64,000 bases of DNA from DASYQD01 sp036005845. GTDB taxonomy: Bacteria; Acidobacteriota; Thermoanaerobaculia; Multivoradales; JAIOJS01. Positions 8,088-15,469 of the stretch are shown piece by piece (position 1 is the first letter of the stretch; the number at the start of each line of letters is the position of its first letter). The position numbers and the translations under genes are program-made. Below the pieces are notes generated by a model that was given only the letters and a program-made list of their open reading frames with translations, made no database searches and was not told the origin of the DNA. The stretch is from NCBI GenBank assembly GCA_036005845.1, contig DASYQD010000056.1, forward strand, positions 1 to 64,000. The letters run 5' to 3'.

Positions 8088-10490
8088 ATGAGCCCGAAGC
8101 GCCTTCTTCTCACGCTCGTATTCGCCTTGCTGCCCGTGTTCGCTCTTCTGCCGAGGGCCGCGATGGCGCAGGGCACCGGCTCGCTCTCGGGCGCCGTCAC
8201 CGGCTCGAGCGACACGCCGATCGCCGGCGTCACCGTCGTCATCAACGAGGCGGCGATGGCCGAGATCACCAACGACAACGGCCACTACCTGCTCACCGGC
8301 CTGCCGCCGGGCACCTACACGGTGAGCTTCTCGCTCGGCGAGAACTCGCAGGAGGCGCAGGTCACCGTCGAAGCGGGCAAGACGGCGCGCCTCGACCAGA
8401 AGGTCGACTGGGACGTCAGCTACGCCGAGACGATCACCGTCTACTCGGCATCGCGCCGCCGCGAGCGCATCGTCGAGGCGCCGGCCGCCGTCACCGTCGT
8501 CTCCGAGCAGGAGCTGTCGCGCGAGACCTCCAGCGGCCAGCTCGCCAAGGTGCTCGAGTTCACCCCGGGCGCCGAGGTCACGCAGAGCGGCCTCTACGAC
8601 TTCAACCTCAACACCCGCGGCTTCAACAGCTCGCTCAACCGCCGCGTGCCGGCGCTGATCGACGGCCGCGACCCGACGATCCCCTTCCTGATGTCGAACG
8701 ACTGGGCCTCGATGTCGTCGATCGGCGACATGGCCAGCGTCGAGCTGGTGCGCGGGCCGAGCTCGGCCCTCTACGGCACCAACGCCTACAACGGCGTGCT
8801 GGTGCTCACCACCAAGCAGCCGCGCTTCAGCGAGGGCGGCACGGTGCAGCTCTCCGCCGGCGAGCTGGGCACGGCGCGCGCCGACGCCCGCTGGTCGGGC
8901 GGCCTCAGCGAATCGACCTACCTCAAGGTCAACGGCAGCTACACGAAGAGCGACGACTTCTACCAGTCGCGCAACGCCCGCGTCGAGTACAGCCACTTCT
9001 GCAGCGCCGCCGAGGCGTCAAGCCCGTTGCGCTCCTGCTTCAGCGCCCCCGAAGCGCGGCCGCTGGCGGCCGACGAAGACAAACTGTGGCTCGCCGGCGC
9101 CCGCCTCGACCACTACTTCGGCGAGAGCTTCCTCACCCTCGAGGGCGGCACCTCGCACGTCGAGGGCGTGGTGGTGCAGACCGGCATCGGCCGCGTGCAG
9201 GTGCTCGAGCAGGACCGCCCGTGGGCACGCCTCAACTTCAGCCACCCGCGCTGGAACTTCCTCTCCTACTACAACAAGCGCGACGCCCCGAAGCAGGTGG
9301 CCCTTGCCTCCGGCGCCAACCTGGTGCTCGACGAGCGCAACTGGGCGGCCGAGCTGCAGGGCAACATGGACTTCGCGGCGAGCAAGGGCCGCATCGTCGG
9401 CGGCGTCTCGTACAAGGACGAGTCGATCGACACCCGCAACGACGCCGGCGTAGCGACGCTGTCGAACCCGGCCAAGCTCTCGGCTTACCGCGAGGCCGCC
9501 TACACGCAGGTCGAGTACTCGTTCACGCCCAAGCTCAAGGCGCTCGTCGCCGGCCGCTACGACGACAGCGACCTGCACGAGGGACAGTTCTCGCCCAAGG
9601 TCGCGTTCGTCATCGCGCCGACGCCGAACCAGACGCTCCGCCTCACCTACAACGAGGCCTTCCAGTCGCCCAACTACTCGGAGTTCTTCCTCGCCGCGCC
9701 GGCGGGGCGGCCGACGACCGCGCTGGCTGCGCTGGCGCCGCTCGACCCGCGACTCGCCAGCGTGCCGGTGCTGGCGCGCGGCAACAACGCCCTCGAAGTA
9801 GAGAAGATCAAGTCGTGGGAGGTCGGCTACAGCGGCATCCTCGGCGGCAAGGCCTTCGTGACGCTCGACTACTACAACAGCCAGCTCACCGGCTTCGTCA
9901 CCGACCTGCTGCGCGGCGTCAACCCCGCCTTCTCGGCTCCGGGCAACCCCTACGTGCCGCCCGCCACCCTGCCGGCGGCGCAGCAGGCGTTCCTGCGCGG
10001 CGCCACGGCGGCCGTCTCCGGCTTCACCATGGTCAACGGCAGCCCGGCCATCGTCGCCTCCTACGCCAACGCCGGCTCCGCCGACACGCAGGGCATCGAC
10101 TTCGGCCTCAACTACTACGTCACCAACAACTGGAACCTGTCGGCGAACTACAGCTGGTTCGACTTCAAGATCAAGCAGCAGCTGACCGGCGACCTCATCG
10201 AGCCCAACGCGCCGGAAAACCACGCCAGCGTCGGCCTCGCCTACGTCGGCGACCGCTGGGACTTCTCCACCAGCTTCCGCTGGGTCGACAGCTTCCGCTG
10301 GGCGGCGGGCGTCTTCGTCGGCGACGTGCCCTCCTACGAGCTCGTCGACATTGGCGGCAACTACAAGATCAGCGACCACGTGCGCGTCGGGCTCAACGTC
10401 AGCAACCTGCTCGACAAGGAGCACTACCAGTCGTTCGGCGGCGATCTCATCAGCCGGCGGGCGCTGGGCAACGTCACGTTCACTTGGTAG
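8088..10490 (+). CDS. TonB-dependent receptor with carboxypeptidase-like N-terminal domain
   Basis: 800 aa. A strong AGGAGG site precedes the ATG at 8088. The signal peptide is LLLTLVFALLPVFALLPRAAMAQ. A carboxypeptidase-regulatory-like beta-sandwich (about residues 25-105, LSGAVTGSSDTPIAGVTVVI ... GLPPGTYTVSF) is followed by the plug (about 120-230: APAAVTVVSEQEL ... LVRGPSSALYGTNAYNGVL). The 22-strand barrel ends in an aromatic residue (GNVTFTW), as expected for outer-membrane insertion. The carboxypeptidase-like extension is typical of Bacteroidetes and Acidobacteria receptors. The substrate cannot be inferred; no transporter or regulator gene is adjacent. A perfect terminator follows at 10518. 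Confidence 0.92.
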   Translation: MSPKRLLLTLVFALLPVFALLPRAAMAQGTGSLSGAVTGSSDTPIAGVTVVINEAAMAEITNDNGHYLLTGLPPGTYTVSFSLGENSQEAQVTVEAGKTARLDQKVDWDVSYAETITVYSASRRRERIVEAPAAVTVVSEQELSRETSSGQLAKVLEFTPGAEVTQSGLYDFNLNTRGFNSSLNRRVPALIDGRDPTIPFLMSNDWASMSSIGDMASVELVRGPSSALYGTNAYNGVLVLTTKQPRFSEGGTVQLSAGELGTARADARWSGGLSESTYLKVNGSYTKSDDFYQSRNARVEYSHFCSAAEASSPLRSCFSAPEARPLAADEDKLWLAGARLDHYFGESFLTLEGGTSHVEGVVVQTGIGRVQVLEQDRPWARLNFSHPRWNFLSYYNKRDAPKQVALASGANLVLDERNWAAELQGNMDFAASKGRIVGGVSYKDESIDTRNDAGVATLSNPAKLSAYREAAYTQVEYSFTPKLKALVAGRYDDSDLHEGQFSPKVAFVIAPTPNQTLRLTYNEAFQSPNYSEFFLAAPAGRPTTALAALAPLDPRLASVPVLARGNNALEVEKIKSWEVGYSGILGGKAFVTLDYYNSQLTGFVTDLLRGVNPAFSAPGNPYVPPATLPAAQQAFLRGATAAVSGFTMVNGSPAIVASYANAGSADTQGIDFGLNYYVTNNWNLSANYSWFDFKIKQQLTGDLIEPNAPENHASVGLAYVGDRWDFSTSFRWVDSFRWAAGVFVGDVPSYELVDIGGNYKISDHVRVGLNVSNLLDKEHYQSFGGDLISRRALGNVTFTW

Positions 10491-10517
10491 GGCGCTGACA
10501 GCAGCGTGCACTGGAGC

Positions 10518-10550
10518 GAGAGCCTCCCGGCTGGGAGGCTCTCTTGCTTT
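10518..10550 (+). terminator. Rho-independent terminator after the TonB receptor
   Basis: A perfect 11-bp stem GAGAGCCTCCC/GGGAGGCTCTC (10518-10528 and 10533-10543) with a GGCT loop, followed by TTGCTTT. It lies 28 bp after the receptor stop codon and separates that gene from the tRNA cluster. Confidence 0.88.
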
Positions 10551-10557
10551 GCGCGGC

Positions 10558-10587
10558 TTGCTTTGCGGCTCGTCCGGGCCGTACACT
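10558..10587 (+). promoter_or_regulatory. Candidate sigma-70 promoter for the tRNA cluster
   Basis: TTGCTT at 10558-10563 and TACACT at 10582-10587 with an 18-bp spacer, about 25 bp upstream of tRNA-Pro and just after the terminator. The match to the -35/-10 consensus is moderate; the position is what makes it credible. Confidence 0.45.
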
Positions 10588-10611
10588 CTGCTGCCGCTTC
10601 GGGGCCTCTGA

Positions 10612-10685
10612 CGGGGCGTAGCGCAGCCTGGTAGCGCACCTGCCTTGGGCGCAGGGGGTCCCCAGTTCAAATCTGGGCGCCCCGA
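10612..10685 (+). tRNA. tRNA-Pro (anticodon TGG)
   Basis: The acceptor stem CGGGGCG (10612-10618) pairs with CGCCCCG (10678-10684). The anticodon stem CCTGC/GCAGG holds loop CTTGGGC, with anticodon TGG reading CCA/CCG-type proline codons. The T-loop is TTCAAAT. The leading C-G pair is typical of bacterial tRNA-Pro. The 3' CCA is not encoded. Confidence 0.95.
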
Positions 10686-10686
10686 C

Positions 10687-10721
10687 TTGACGTCGGAGAC
10701 CCAGATTGACGTCGGAGACCC
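10687..10721 (+). repeat. 16-bp direct repeat in the tRNA spacer
   Basis: TTGACGTCGGAGACCC occurs at 10687-10702 and again at 10706-10721, separated by 3 bp, immediately after tRNA-Pro. It has no coding content and its function is unknown; slippage or a protein-binding site are both possible. Confidence 0.8.
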
Positions 10722-10774
10722 GGAGGCGGGGCCGCCGGATAGGTTTGACTCGGGCTCGGGTTTGACTCTGACGG

Positions 10775-10852
10775 CTGCCTGTAGCTCAGCTGGACTAGAG
10801 CGGCGGCCTTCTAAGCCGCGGGTCGGGGGTTCGAATCCCTCCAGGCAGGCCA
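10775..10852 (+). tRNA. tRNA-Arg (anticodon TCT), CCA encoded
   Basis: The acceptor CTGCCTG (10775-10781) pairs with CAGGCAG (10842-10848), discriminator G, then encoded CCA (10850-10852). The anticodon stem GCGGC/GCCGC holds loop CTTCTAA, with anticodon TCT for AGA/AGG codons. The T-loop is TTCGAAT. Confidence 0.95.
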
Positions 10853-10943
10853 CCGGCGACCATCCACCGCTATCTCGCTGCAGCGACCACCATCCGGCAA
10901 TCGCGGCTCTTTGGCATCGATCGGCATCGATATCGAGATCGAC

Positions 10944-11020
10944 GGTGAGCGTAGCTCAATTGGTAGAGCGCTGGACTGTGGCTCCAGTGGTTGAGGGTTC
11001 GATCCCCTTCGCTCACCCCA
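10944..11020 (+). tRNA. tRNA-His (anticodon GTG), CCA encoded
   Basis: The acceptor GTGAGCG (10945-10951) pairs with CGCTCAC (11010-11016). An extra G at 10944 faces discriminator C at 11017, the G-1:C73 pair that identifies tRNA-His. The anticodon loop is CTGTGGC. CCA is encoded at 11018-11020. Confidence 0.96.
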
Positions 11021-11042
11021 TCCCGACCCCACCGTTCTTTGC

Positions 11043-11119
11043 GCGCCCGTAGCTCAGCTGGATAGAGCGACAGCCTCCGGAGCTGTAGGCCACAGGTTCG
11101 AATCCTGTCGGGCGCACCA
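11043..11119 (+). tRNA. tRNA-Arg (anticodon CCG), CCA encoded
   Basis: The acceptor GCGCCCG (11043-11049) pairs with CGGGCGC (11109-11115), discriminator A, CCA at 11117-11119. The anticodon stem ACAGC/GCTGT holds loop CTCCGGA, with anticodon CCG for CGG codons. It is the last of the four clustered tRNA genes. The 229 bp after it, up to the next gene, show no feature I can name. Confidence 0.95.
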
Positions 11120-11348
11120 CTCGATCGCTTCGCTCCCTCGCGTTGCCCCGACAGGCTTCGGTCTTCGCACTCCGGCGCTGCGCGCCGAGAGTGCTCAGGA
11201 GCGAATCCTGGTCTGGCAGCACTCGCTCGCGTTCGCTCGCTCGTGCTGGTCTCCGCGCTGCGGTTGGGATACGCGTGGGAGCGAATTGTGCCCGGCTGCG
11301 GCAGATCGGTGTAGGCTGATCGGCACAACTGACTTGGGGGAGAAAGGG

Positions 11349-12938
11349 ATGAGACGAGCGGTCGTGTCGCGATGCGTCGCTTGTGGCCTTGGCGTCGTCA
11401 TCTTCGCGGGCTGTTCCCGTAACACGCCAGCCGGAGACAACCGGGCGTCGGAAGCAGGGGCCGCGGTGACGGCGGCGCCTGCTTCTCCTGCCGCCGCCGC
11501 TGCAGGTGCCGCGGGCGCGAATGCGAACGCTCCGTGGTATCCGTCGCTGGCGGCGTTCGAGCATTACGACTCGACGCGGGCACGCATATTCTCGCAGGCG
11601 ACGTTCGGCGGTGGCTTCGACGGCAAGAACACGGTGGGCTCGCAGCAGTCTCCGGCGGGGCAGTACCCGTCGGGGTGGAACGTCACGTTCCTCGACGCCG
11701 ACAACATGTTTCTCTACGGCGGCGGCGCCGGCAACGAGGCGTCTTCGACCGGTGCCTGGGTCGCCAAGGTGGATGCGGCGACGCTGCAACCGGTTTGGTC
11801 GCGCCAGTTGATCAACACCCAGCAGACCGGCGAGTGGGACTACCCGGGCGCGAGCGCCATCCTCGAGGACGGGATGTTGTACGTGATCTACGGCTACCAC
11901 CTCGCCAAGGTCGATCCCCAGAACGGCGACGTGGTGGCGACGCTCACGCTTCCCACCGGTGACGCCGCGCCGGCGAACACCACCTACAACGGGTTCTCCG
12001 CGACCGCCGCGGGCGTCATCGTCGCCAAGCCGATCTTCCGCCAGCCGGGCTGCACGGAGCAGGGAGGGAACGCCCTGGTGCAGTGTCCCGACTCGCCGCC
12101 GCTGCCGAGCTCGGTGCTGGTGACGGTCGATCCCAAGGCGATGAAGGTGCTCCACACGGTGACCATGCCCGGCGAGGTCCTCGGGCGGGTCTGCATCGGC
12201 CGCTACCAGGGCAAGGACTACGCGTACATCTTCGCGCAGAGCGGGTTCATCCGCTACGAGATCTCCCCGGCCGGTGCGATCACCTTGGACCCGTCGTGGA
12301 GCACGGCTCCGGTCCTCACCTCCGGCCAGACCATCGGCTGGTCGCTCATCCCGATGGGCGACTGGGTGGTCACCCAGAGCAACGGCCTGCCGGCTTCAGT
12401 GCCGTCGACCGCCTACGCCGTCCACCAGGGCGATGCCTCGAAGCGCTTCACGATGCAGCCGTTCGCGAACGATCCGATCCCGCCCGTCGTCAAGGCCGCC
12501 TACCGCAAACAGGCGCCCGGCGGCACGCAAGCCGTCAGCTTCGTGATCTCCGCCTTGTCGGCGGACGCGCAGAGCAACATGATCTACATGTTCGACGCGC
12601 TGCCCGGGAAGATCGCCGCCTTGCGCGTCACCCCTTCCGGCCTCGAGATGGTCTGGAAGGTCTCGCAGGCGACCACCGAGTTCCTGCCGGTCGTGGGGCC
12701 GCCGGACCATCGAGTGCTGGTGACGACGGCGATCCCCGGCGCCGAGATCCCGGGCGCCAACAAGCACGACGAGGTCGTCTGGCGCGACGCCGCCACCGGC
12801 GCGGAGCTCGCGCGCTCCGCAAAGTTGCCGGCGATCACCGGCGGGACGATGGTCCAGCCGGCCTACGCGGGCAACGTCTTCTACCCGACCGCGGACGGGA
12901 CGCTCTACAAGCTGATGCCGGCGCCGCAGTCTCACTGA
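11349..12938 (+). CDS. Exported PQQ-like beta-propeller lipoprotein, function unknown
   Basis: 529 aa. The ATG at 11349 follows a GGGGGAGAAAGGG ribosome-binding site. The N-terminus MRRAVVSRCVACGLGVVIFAGC ends in a plausible lipobox (FAGC), followed by an Ala-rich low-complexity linker (about residues 30-60). The rest consists of repeated beta-blade motifs such as GAWVAKVDAATLQPVWSRQL, LAKVDPQNGDVVATLTLP and VWRDAATGAELARSAKLP. These read as PQQ-binding-like or quinoprotein-type propeller repeats, but no cofactor ligands stand out. A periplasmic binding or scaffold role is the most that can be said. It stands alone, and an unrelated amidohydrolase follows 122 bp downstream. Confidence 0.7.
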   Translation: MRRAVVSRCVACGLGVVIFAGCSRNTPAGDNRASEAGAAVTAAPASPAAAAAGAAGANANAPWYPSLAAFEHYDSTRARIFSQATFGGGFDGKNTVGSQQSPAGQYPSGWNVTFLDADNMFLYGGGAGNEASSTGAWVAKVDAATLQPVWSRQLINTQQTGEWDYPGASAILEDGMLYVIYGYHLAKVDPQNGDVVATLTLPTGDAAPANTTYNGFSATAAGVIVAKPIFRQPGCTEQGGNALVQCPDSPPLPSSVLVTVDPKAMKVLHTVTMPGEVLGRVCIGRYQGKDYAYIFAQSGFIRYEISPAGAITLDPSWSTAPVLTSGQTIGWSLIPMGDWVVTQSNGLPASVPSTAYAVHQGDASKRFTMQPFANDPIPPVVKAAYRKQAPGGTQAVSFVISALSADAQSNMIYMFDALPGKIAALRVTPSGLEMVWKVSQATTEFLPVVGPPDHRVLVTTAIPGAEIPGANKHDEVVWRDAATGAELARSAKLPAITGGTMVQPAYAGNVFYPTADGTLYKLMPAPQSH

Positions 12939-13060
12939 AGCGCCGGCGGGCGCTCGCATCGGCTCGGGGCCACGCCTCAAGGAAAACGGCGGCGATGTGC
13001 CGGCAACCTGTGCGGCGGTGCCTCGTACATCTCCTCACAGATCGCGTGAGGAGGTTTCGC

Positions 13061-14353
13061 ATGAGTCGTCCGTCGCTCGCTTCGCGGCTGTTCGCCGTCT
13101 CGCTCACGTTCGCGAGTGCCGCCATCGTCGCTTCCGCTTCCACTGAGCCTAAGCCAGGAGCCGCTGCGACCAGCGTCATCAGACCAGGGTGGCTGGTCGT
13201 GGTCGAAACGGGAGAGAAGCACGCGGGTTGGGCGCTGCGCGCGGAGGGCGAGCGCATCGCGGCGGTCGGGCCGGCGAGCTCGATCATGGTGCCGAAGGGG
13301 GCGCGGGTGATCGACCTGCCCAAGGCGACGCTGCTGCCGGGGCTGATCGACGTGCACGTGCACCTGACGTGGGACGACGGGAAGAGCGAGGCGACGCGCG
13401 AGGCCGCGAGGAAGACGCTCGAGGCGGGCTTCACGACGGTGCGGAGCTGCGGCGCGCCGGAGGGCGCCGACCTCGTGGTGCGCGACGCGATCGAGCGCGG
13501 TGAGATGGTCGGGCCGCGTGTGATCGCCGCCGGCGCGCCGCTGGGGTTTGCGGGCGGTGTCTGCGCGCAGGTGTTTCCCGGCTCGGGCGTCTACACGACG
13601 CAAGAGCAGGCGTTGGCGCACGTGCGCAAGCTCAAGGATGCCGGTGCGTCATGGGTGAAGGTCTGCGCCGGCGGCGGCGTGGTGCCGGGGCCCGACGACG
13701 AATCCGTGGTCGAGGGGTCGCCAGAGATTCTCGCAGCGATCGTCGCCGAGGCGCACCGGCTCGGTCTCAAGGTGGCGGCGCACGCGCAGGGGCCGGCGGC
13801 GATCGCGGCTGCGGTGCGCGCCGGCGTCGACTCGATCGAGCACGGCTCGCTCGTCGACGAGGCGACGGCGAAGCTGATGGTGGAGCGCGGTACTTGGCTC
13901 GTGCCGACCTTCTACCGGCTGCGCTGGCGGCGCGAGGCCGCGGCTGCCGCCGGCGCGCCGGCCGCGGCCATCGAGCGCGCCGCGGCCAACGCCGAAAGGG
14001 TGCGCGACCGGCAGCGCCGCGCCATCGCGCTCGGCGTGCCGGTGGCGCTGGGCACCGACGCGACGGTGATCCCCTACGGCCTGGACGCGCGCGAGGTGCC
14101 GGCGATGGTCGAGCTGGGAATGACGCCGTTGCAGGCGCTGCAGGCAGCGACGACGCGCGCCGCCGCGATGCTCGGCTGGAGCGACCGCGTCGGCTCGCTG
14201 CAGCCCGGCCACTTCGCCGACCTCGTCGCCGTCGAAGGCGATCCGCTCGCCGATCCCGCCGCGCTCGAGCGCGTAGCGCTCGTCGTCAAGGCCGGCGTCG
14301 TCGTGCGTGAGCCAAAGACTCCGATCACTTCGCCGACCCCGGCCCCGCACTGA
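13061..14353 (+). CDS. Exported metal-dependent amidohydrolase (prolidase-like)
   Basis: 430 aa. ATG at 13061 follows GTGAGGAGG. A signal peptide (LASRLFAVSLTFASAAIVASAS) is followed by an amidohydrolase-1 TIM barrel. Metal ligands visible are DVHVHL (HxH), the candidate carboxylated lysine in WVKVCAGGG, AAHAQG (His), IEHGS (His) and the catalytic Asp in LGTDATV. The pattern is that of the imidazolonepropionase/Xaa-Pro dipeptidase-like clade whose members are secreted in Acidobacteria and Xanthomonads. The likely reaction is hydrolysis of a dipeptide or cyclic amide in the periplasm; the substrate is unknown. The C-terminus GHFADLVAVEGDPLADPAAL is the usual closing strand of the small beta-domain. 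Confidence 0.9.
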   Translation: MSRPSLASRLFAVSLTFASAAIVASASTEPKPGAAATSVIRPGWLVVVETGEKHAGWALRAEGERIAAVGPASSIMVPKGARVIDLPKATLLPGLIDVHVHLTWDDGKSEATREAARKTLEAGFTTVRSCGAPEGADLVVRDAIERGEMVGPRVIAAGAPLGFAGGVCAQVFPGSGVYTTQEQALAHVRKLKDAGASWVKVCAGGGVVPGPDDESVVEGSPEILAAIVAEAHRLGLKVAAHAQGPAAIAAAVRAGVDSIEHGSLVDEATAKLMVERGTWLVPTFYRLRWRREAAAAAGAPAAAIERAAANAERVRDRQRRAIALGVPVALGTDATVIPYGLDAREVPAMVELGMTPLQALQAATTRAAAMLGWSDRVGSLQPGHFADLVAVEGDPLADPAALERVALVVKAGVVVREPKTPITSPTPAPH

Positions 14354-14370
14354 GTCGGCACCGGAGCCTC

Positions 14371-14446
14371 GTCATTGCGAGGAGCGCAGCGACGAAGCAA
14401 TCTCGACCTTCCAGTATCGAGATCGCTTCGCTTCGCTCGCGATGAC
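14371..14446. repeat. Dispersed palindromic repeat, copy A
   Basis: Two inverted arms: one starts GTCATTGCGAGGAGCGCAGC at 14371, the other, TCGAGATCGCTTCGCTTCGC onwards, ends GCGATGAC at 14446. It lies between the convergent amidohydrolase and DUF1003 genes. The same arms recur at 17824 and 56396. It is REP-like in size and shape and has no coding content. Confidence 0.85.
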
Positions 14447-14469
14447 GCGGGTGCCGAATGGCCGTCGAC

Positions 14470-15324
14470 TTACGATCCGACCGGTTCTCTCTCGATCCGC
14501 TTCTCGATCTCGCGCAGCCGCGCCATCACCGTCTCGTAGAGGCGGTCGGACTTGGCGTGGAGCGCCGACACCTCGCGCTCGGCGCGGACGTTGACCTCGT
14601 ATTCGACGTCGGCGCGCACGCGGTCTTTCTGCGCCTGGCGGTTCTGGCTGACGAGGACGAAGCAGGAGAGGAAGATCGCCTCGAGCGAGACGATCATCGT
14701 CAGCAGGCCGAAGGGGAAGGGGTCGAACTGCTTGACGCCCAAGCCGAGCGTGTTGAGGCCGATCCACACCGCGAAGAAGAGCGCGTTCAAGAAGAGGAAC
14801 GACATGCTGCCGGAGAACCAGGCGATCCAGTCGGCGATGCGCTGCAGCGGCGTGAGGCGCTCGTCGACCGCCTGGTTGGCGTTGGGGATGACGCGCGTGC
14901 GCAGCACCTCGTTGGCGCGACGGGTCATCGAGGCCACGGCGGCGAGCAGGCCCATCGCCGCGTCGGGCTGCTGCTGGACGAGGCGCAGCAGGTCGTCGCG
15001 CCCCACCTCGATGAGCTGCGCCGGTGTGCGCGTCGTCGCCGTCGCCGTGCGCGAGCCCTCGTCGAGCAGGGCGAGCTCGCCGAAGAGGTCACCCTTGCCG
15101 GCGATGGCGAGGACGATCTTCTCGCCGACGTTGTCCTCGATCGCCAGCTCGACCTCGCCCGAGGCGACGACGTAGAGCGTCTCGCCAGGGTCGCCGGCGC
15201 GGAAGAGGACATGCCGCTCGGGGTGCTCCGCGAGGTCGACCAGCTTCGCCAGCGTGGCGCGGTGGTCGTCGTCGAGCAGCTGGAAGGGCTTCAGCTCGCG
15301 CAGCAGGGCTTCGTCGCAGGCCAT
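14470..15324 (-). CDS. Cyclic-nucleotide-binding domain fused to DUF1003 membrane domain
   Basis: 284 aa. Residues about 8-125 form a cNMP-binding domain (FRAGDPGETLYVVASGEVEL, then GDLFGELALLDEGSRTATAT, the phosphate-binding cassette). After a linker (VIPNANQAVDERL) comes DUF1003: two TM segments around 172-191 (MSFLFLNALFFAVWIGLNTL) and 206-226, flanked by the conserved WIAWFSGS and FVLVSQNRQAQKDRVRADVEYEVN. DUF1003 proteins are uncharacterised membrane proteins. The fusion suggests that a small nucleotide, or another ligand of the CAP-like fold, gates the membrane part. The Met at 15324 (MACDEALL) starts exactly at the domain boundary; upstream in-frame sequence looks non-coding. Confidence 0.88.
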   Translation of the reverse strand: MACDEALLRELKPFQLLDDDHRATLAKLVDLAEHPERHVLFRAGDPGETLYVVASGEVELAIEDNVGEKIVLAIAGKGDLFGELALLDEGSRTATATTRTPAQLIEVGRDDLLRLVQQQPDAAMGLLAAVASMTRRANEVLRTRVIPNANQAVDERLTPLQRIADWIAWFSGSMSFLFLNALFFAVWIGLNTLGLGVKQFDPFPFGLLTMIVSLEAIFLSCFVLVSQNRQAQKDRVRADVEYEVNVRAEREVSALHAKSDRLYETVMARLREIEKRIEREPVGS

Positions 15325-15469
15325 CTCGGGTCTCGCGGAGTGGGCACATTCTGCCTGACTCGCGCGCCGGCGCCAACCTTCGGCGTTCCTCCCTGGCCGC
15401 CCGGCGGCAACCTTTTCCGCTCTGGCCAGTACAAGTGGGGTGAAGCGCGGATTCCACCAAGGAGGCAGC

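Noticed and set aside
10811..11328. Minus-strand frames across the tRNA cluster
   Set aside because: They run through tRNA genes with full cloverleaf pairing; no protein family is recognisable.
12083..13060. Upstream extension of the amidohydrolase frame
   Set aside because: It overlaps the beta-propeller lipoprotein gene; the GAGGAGG site and signal peptide place the start at 13061.
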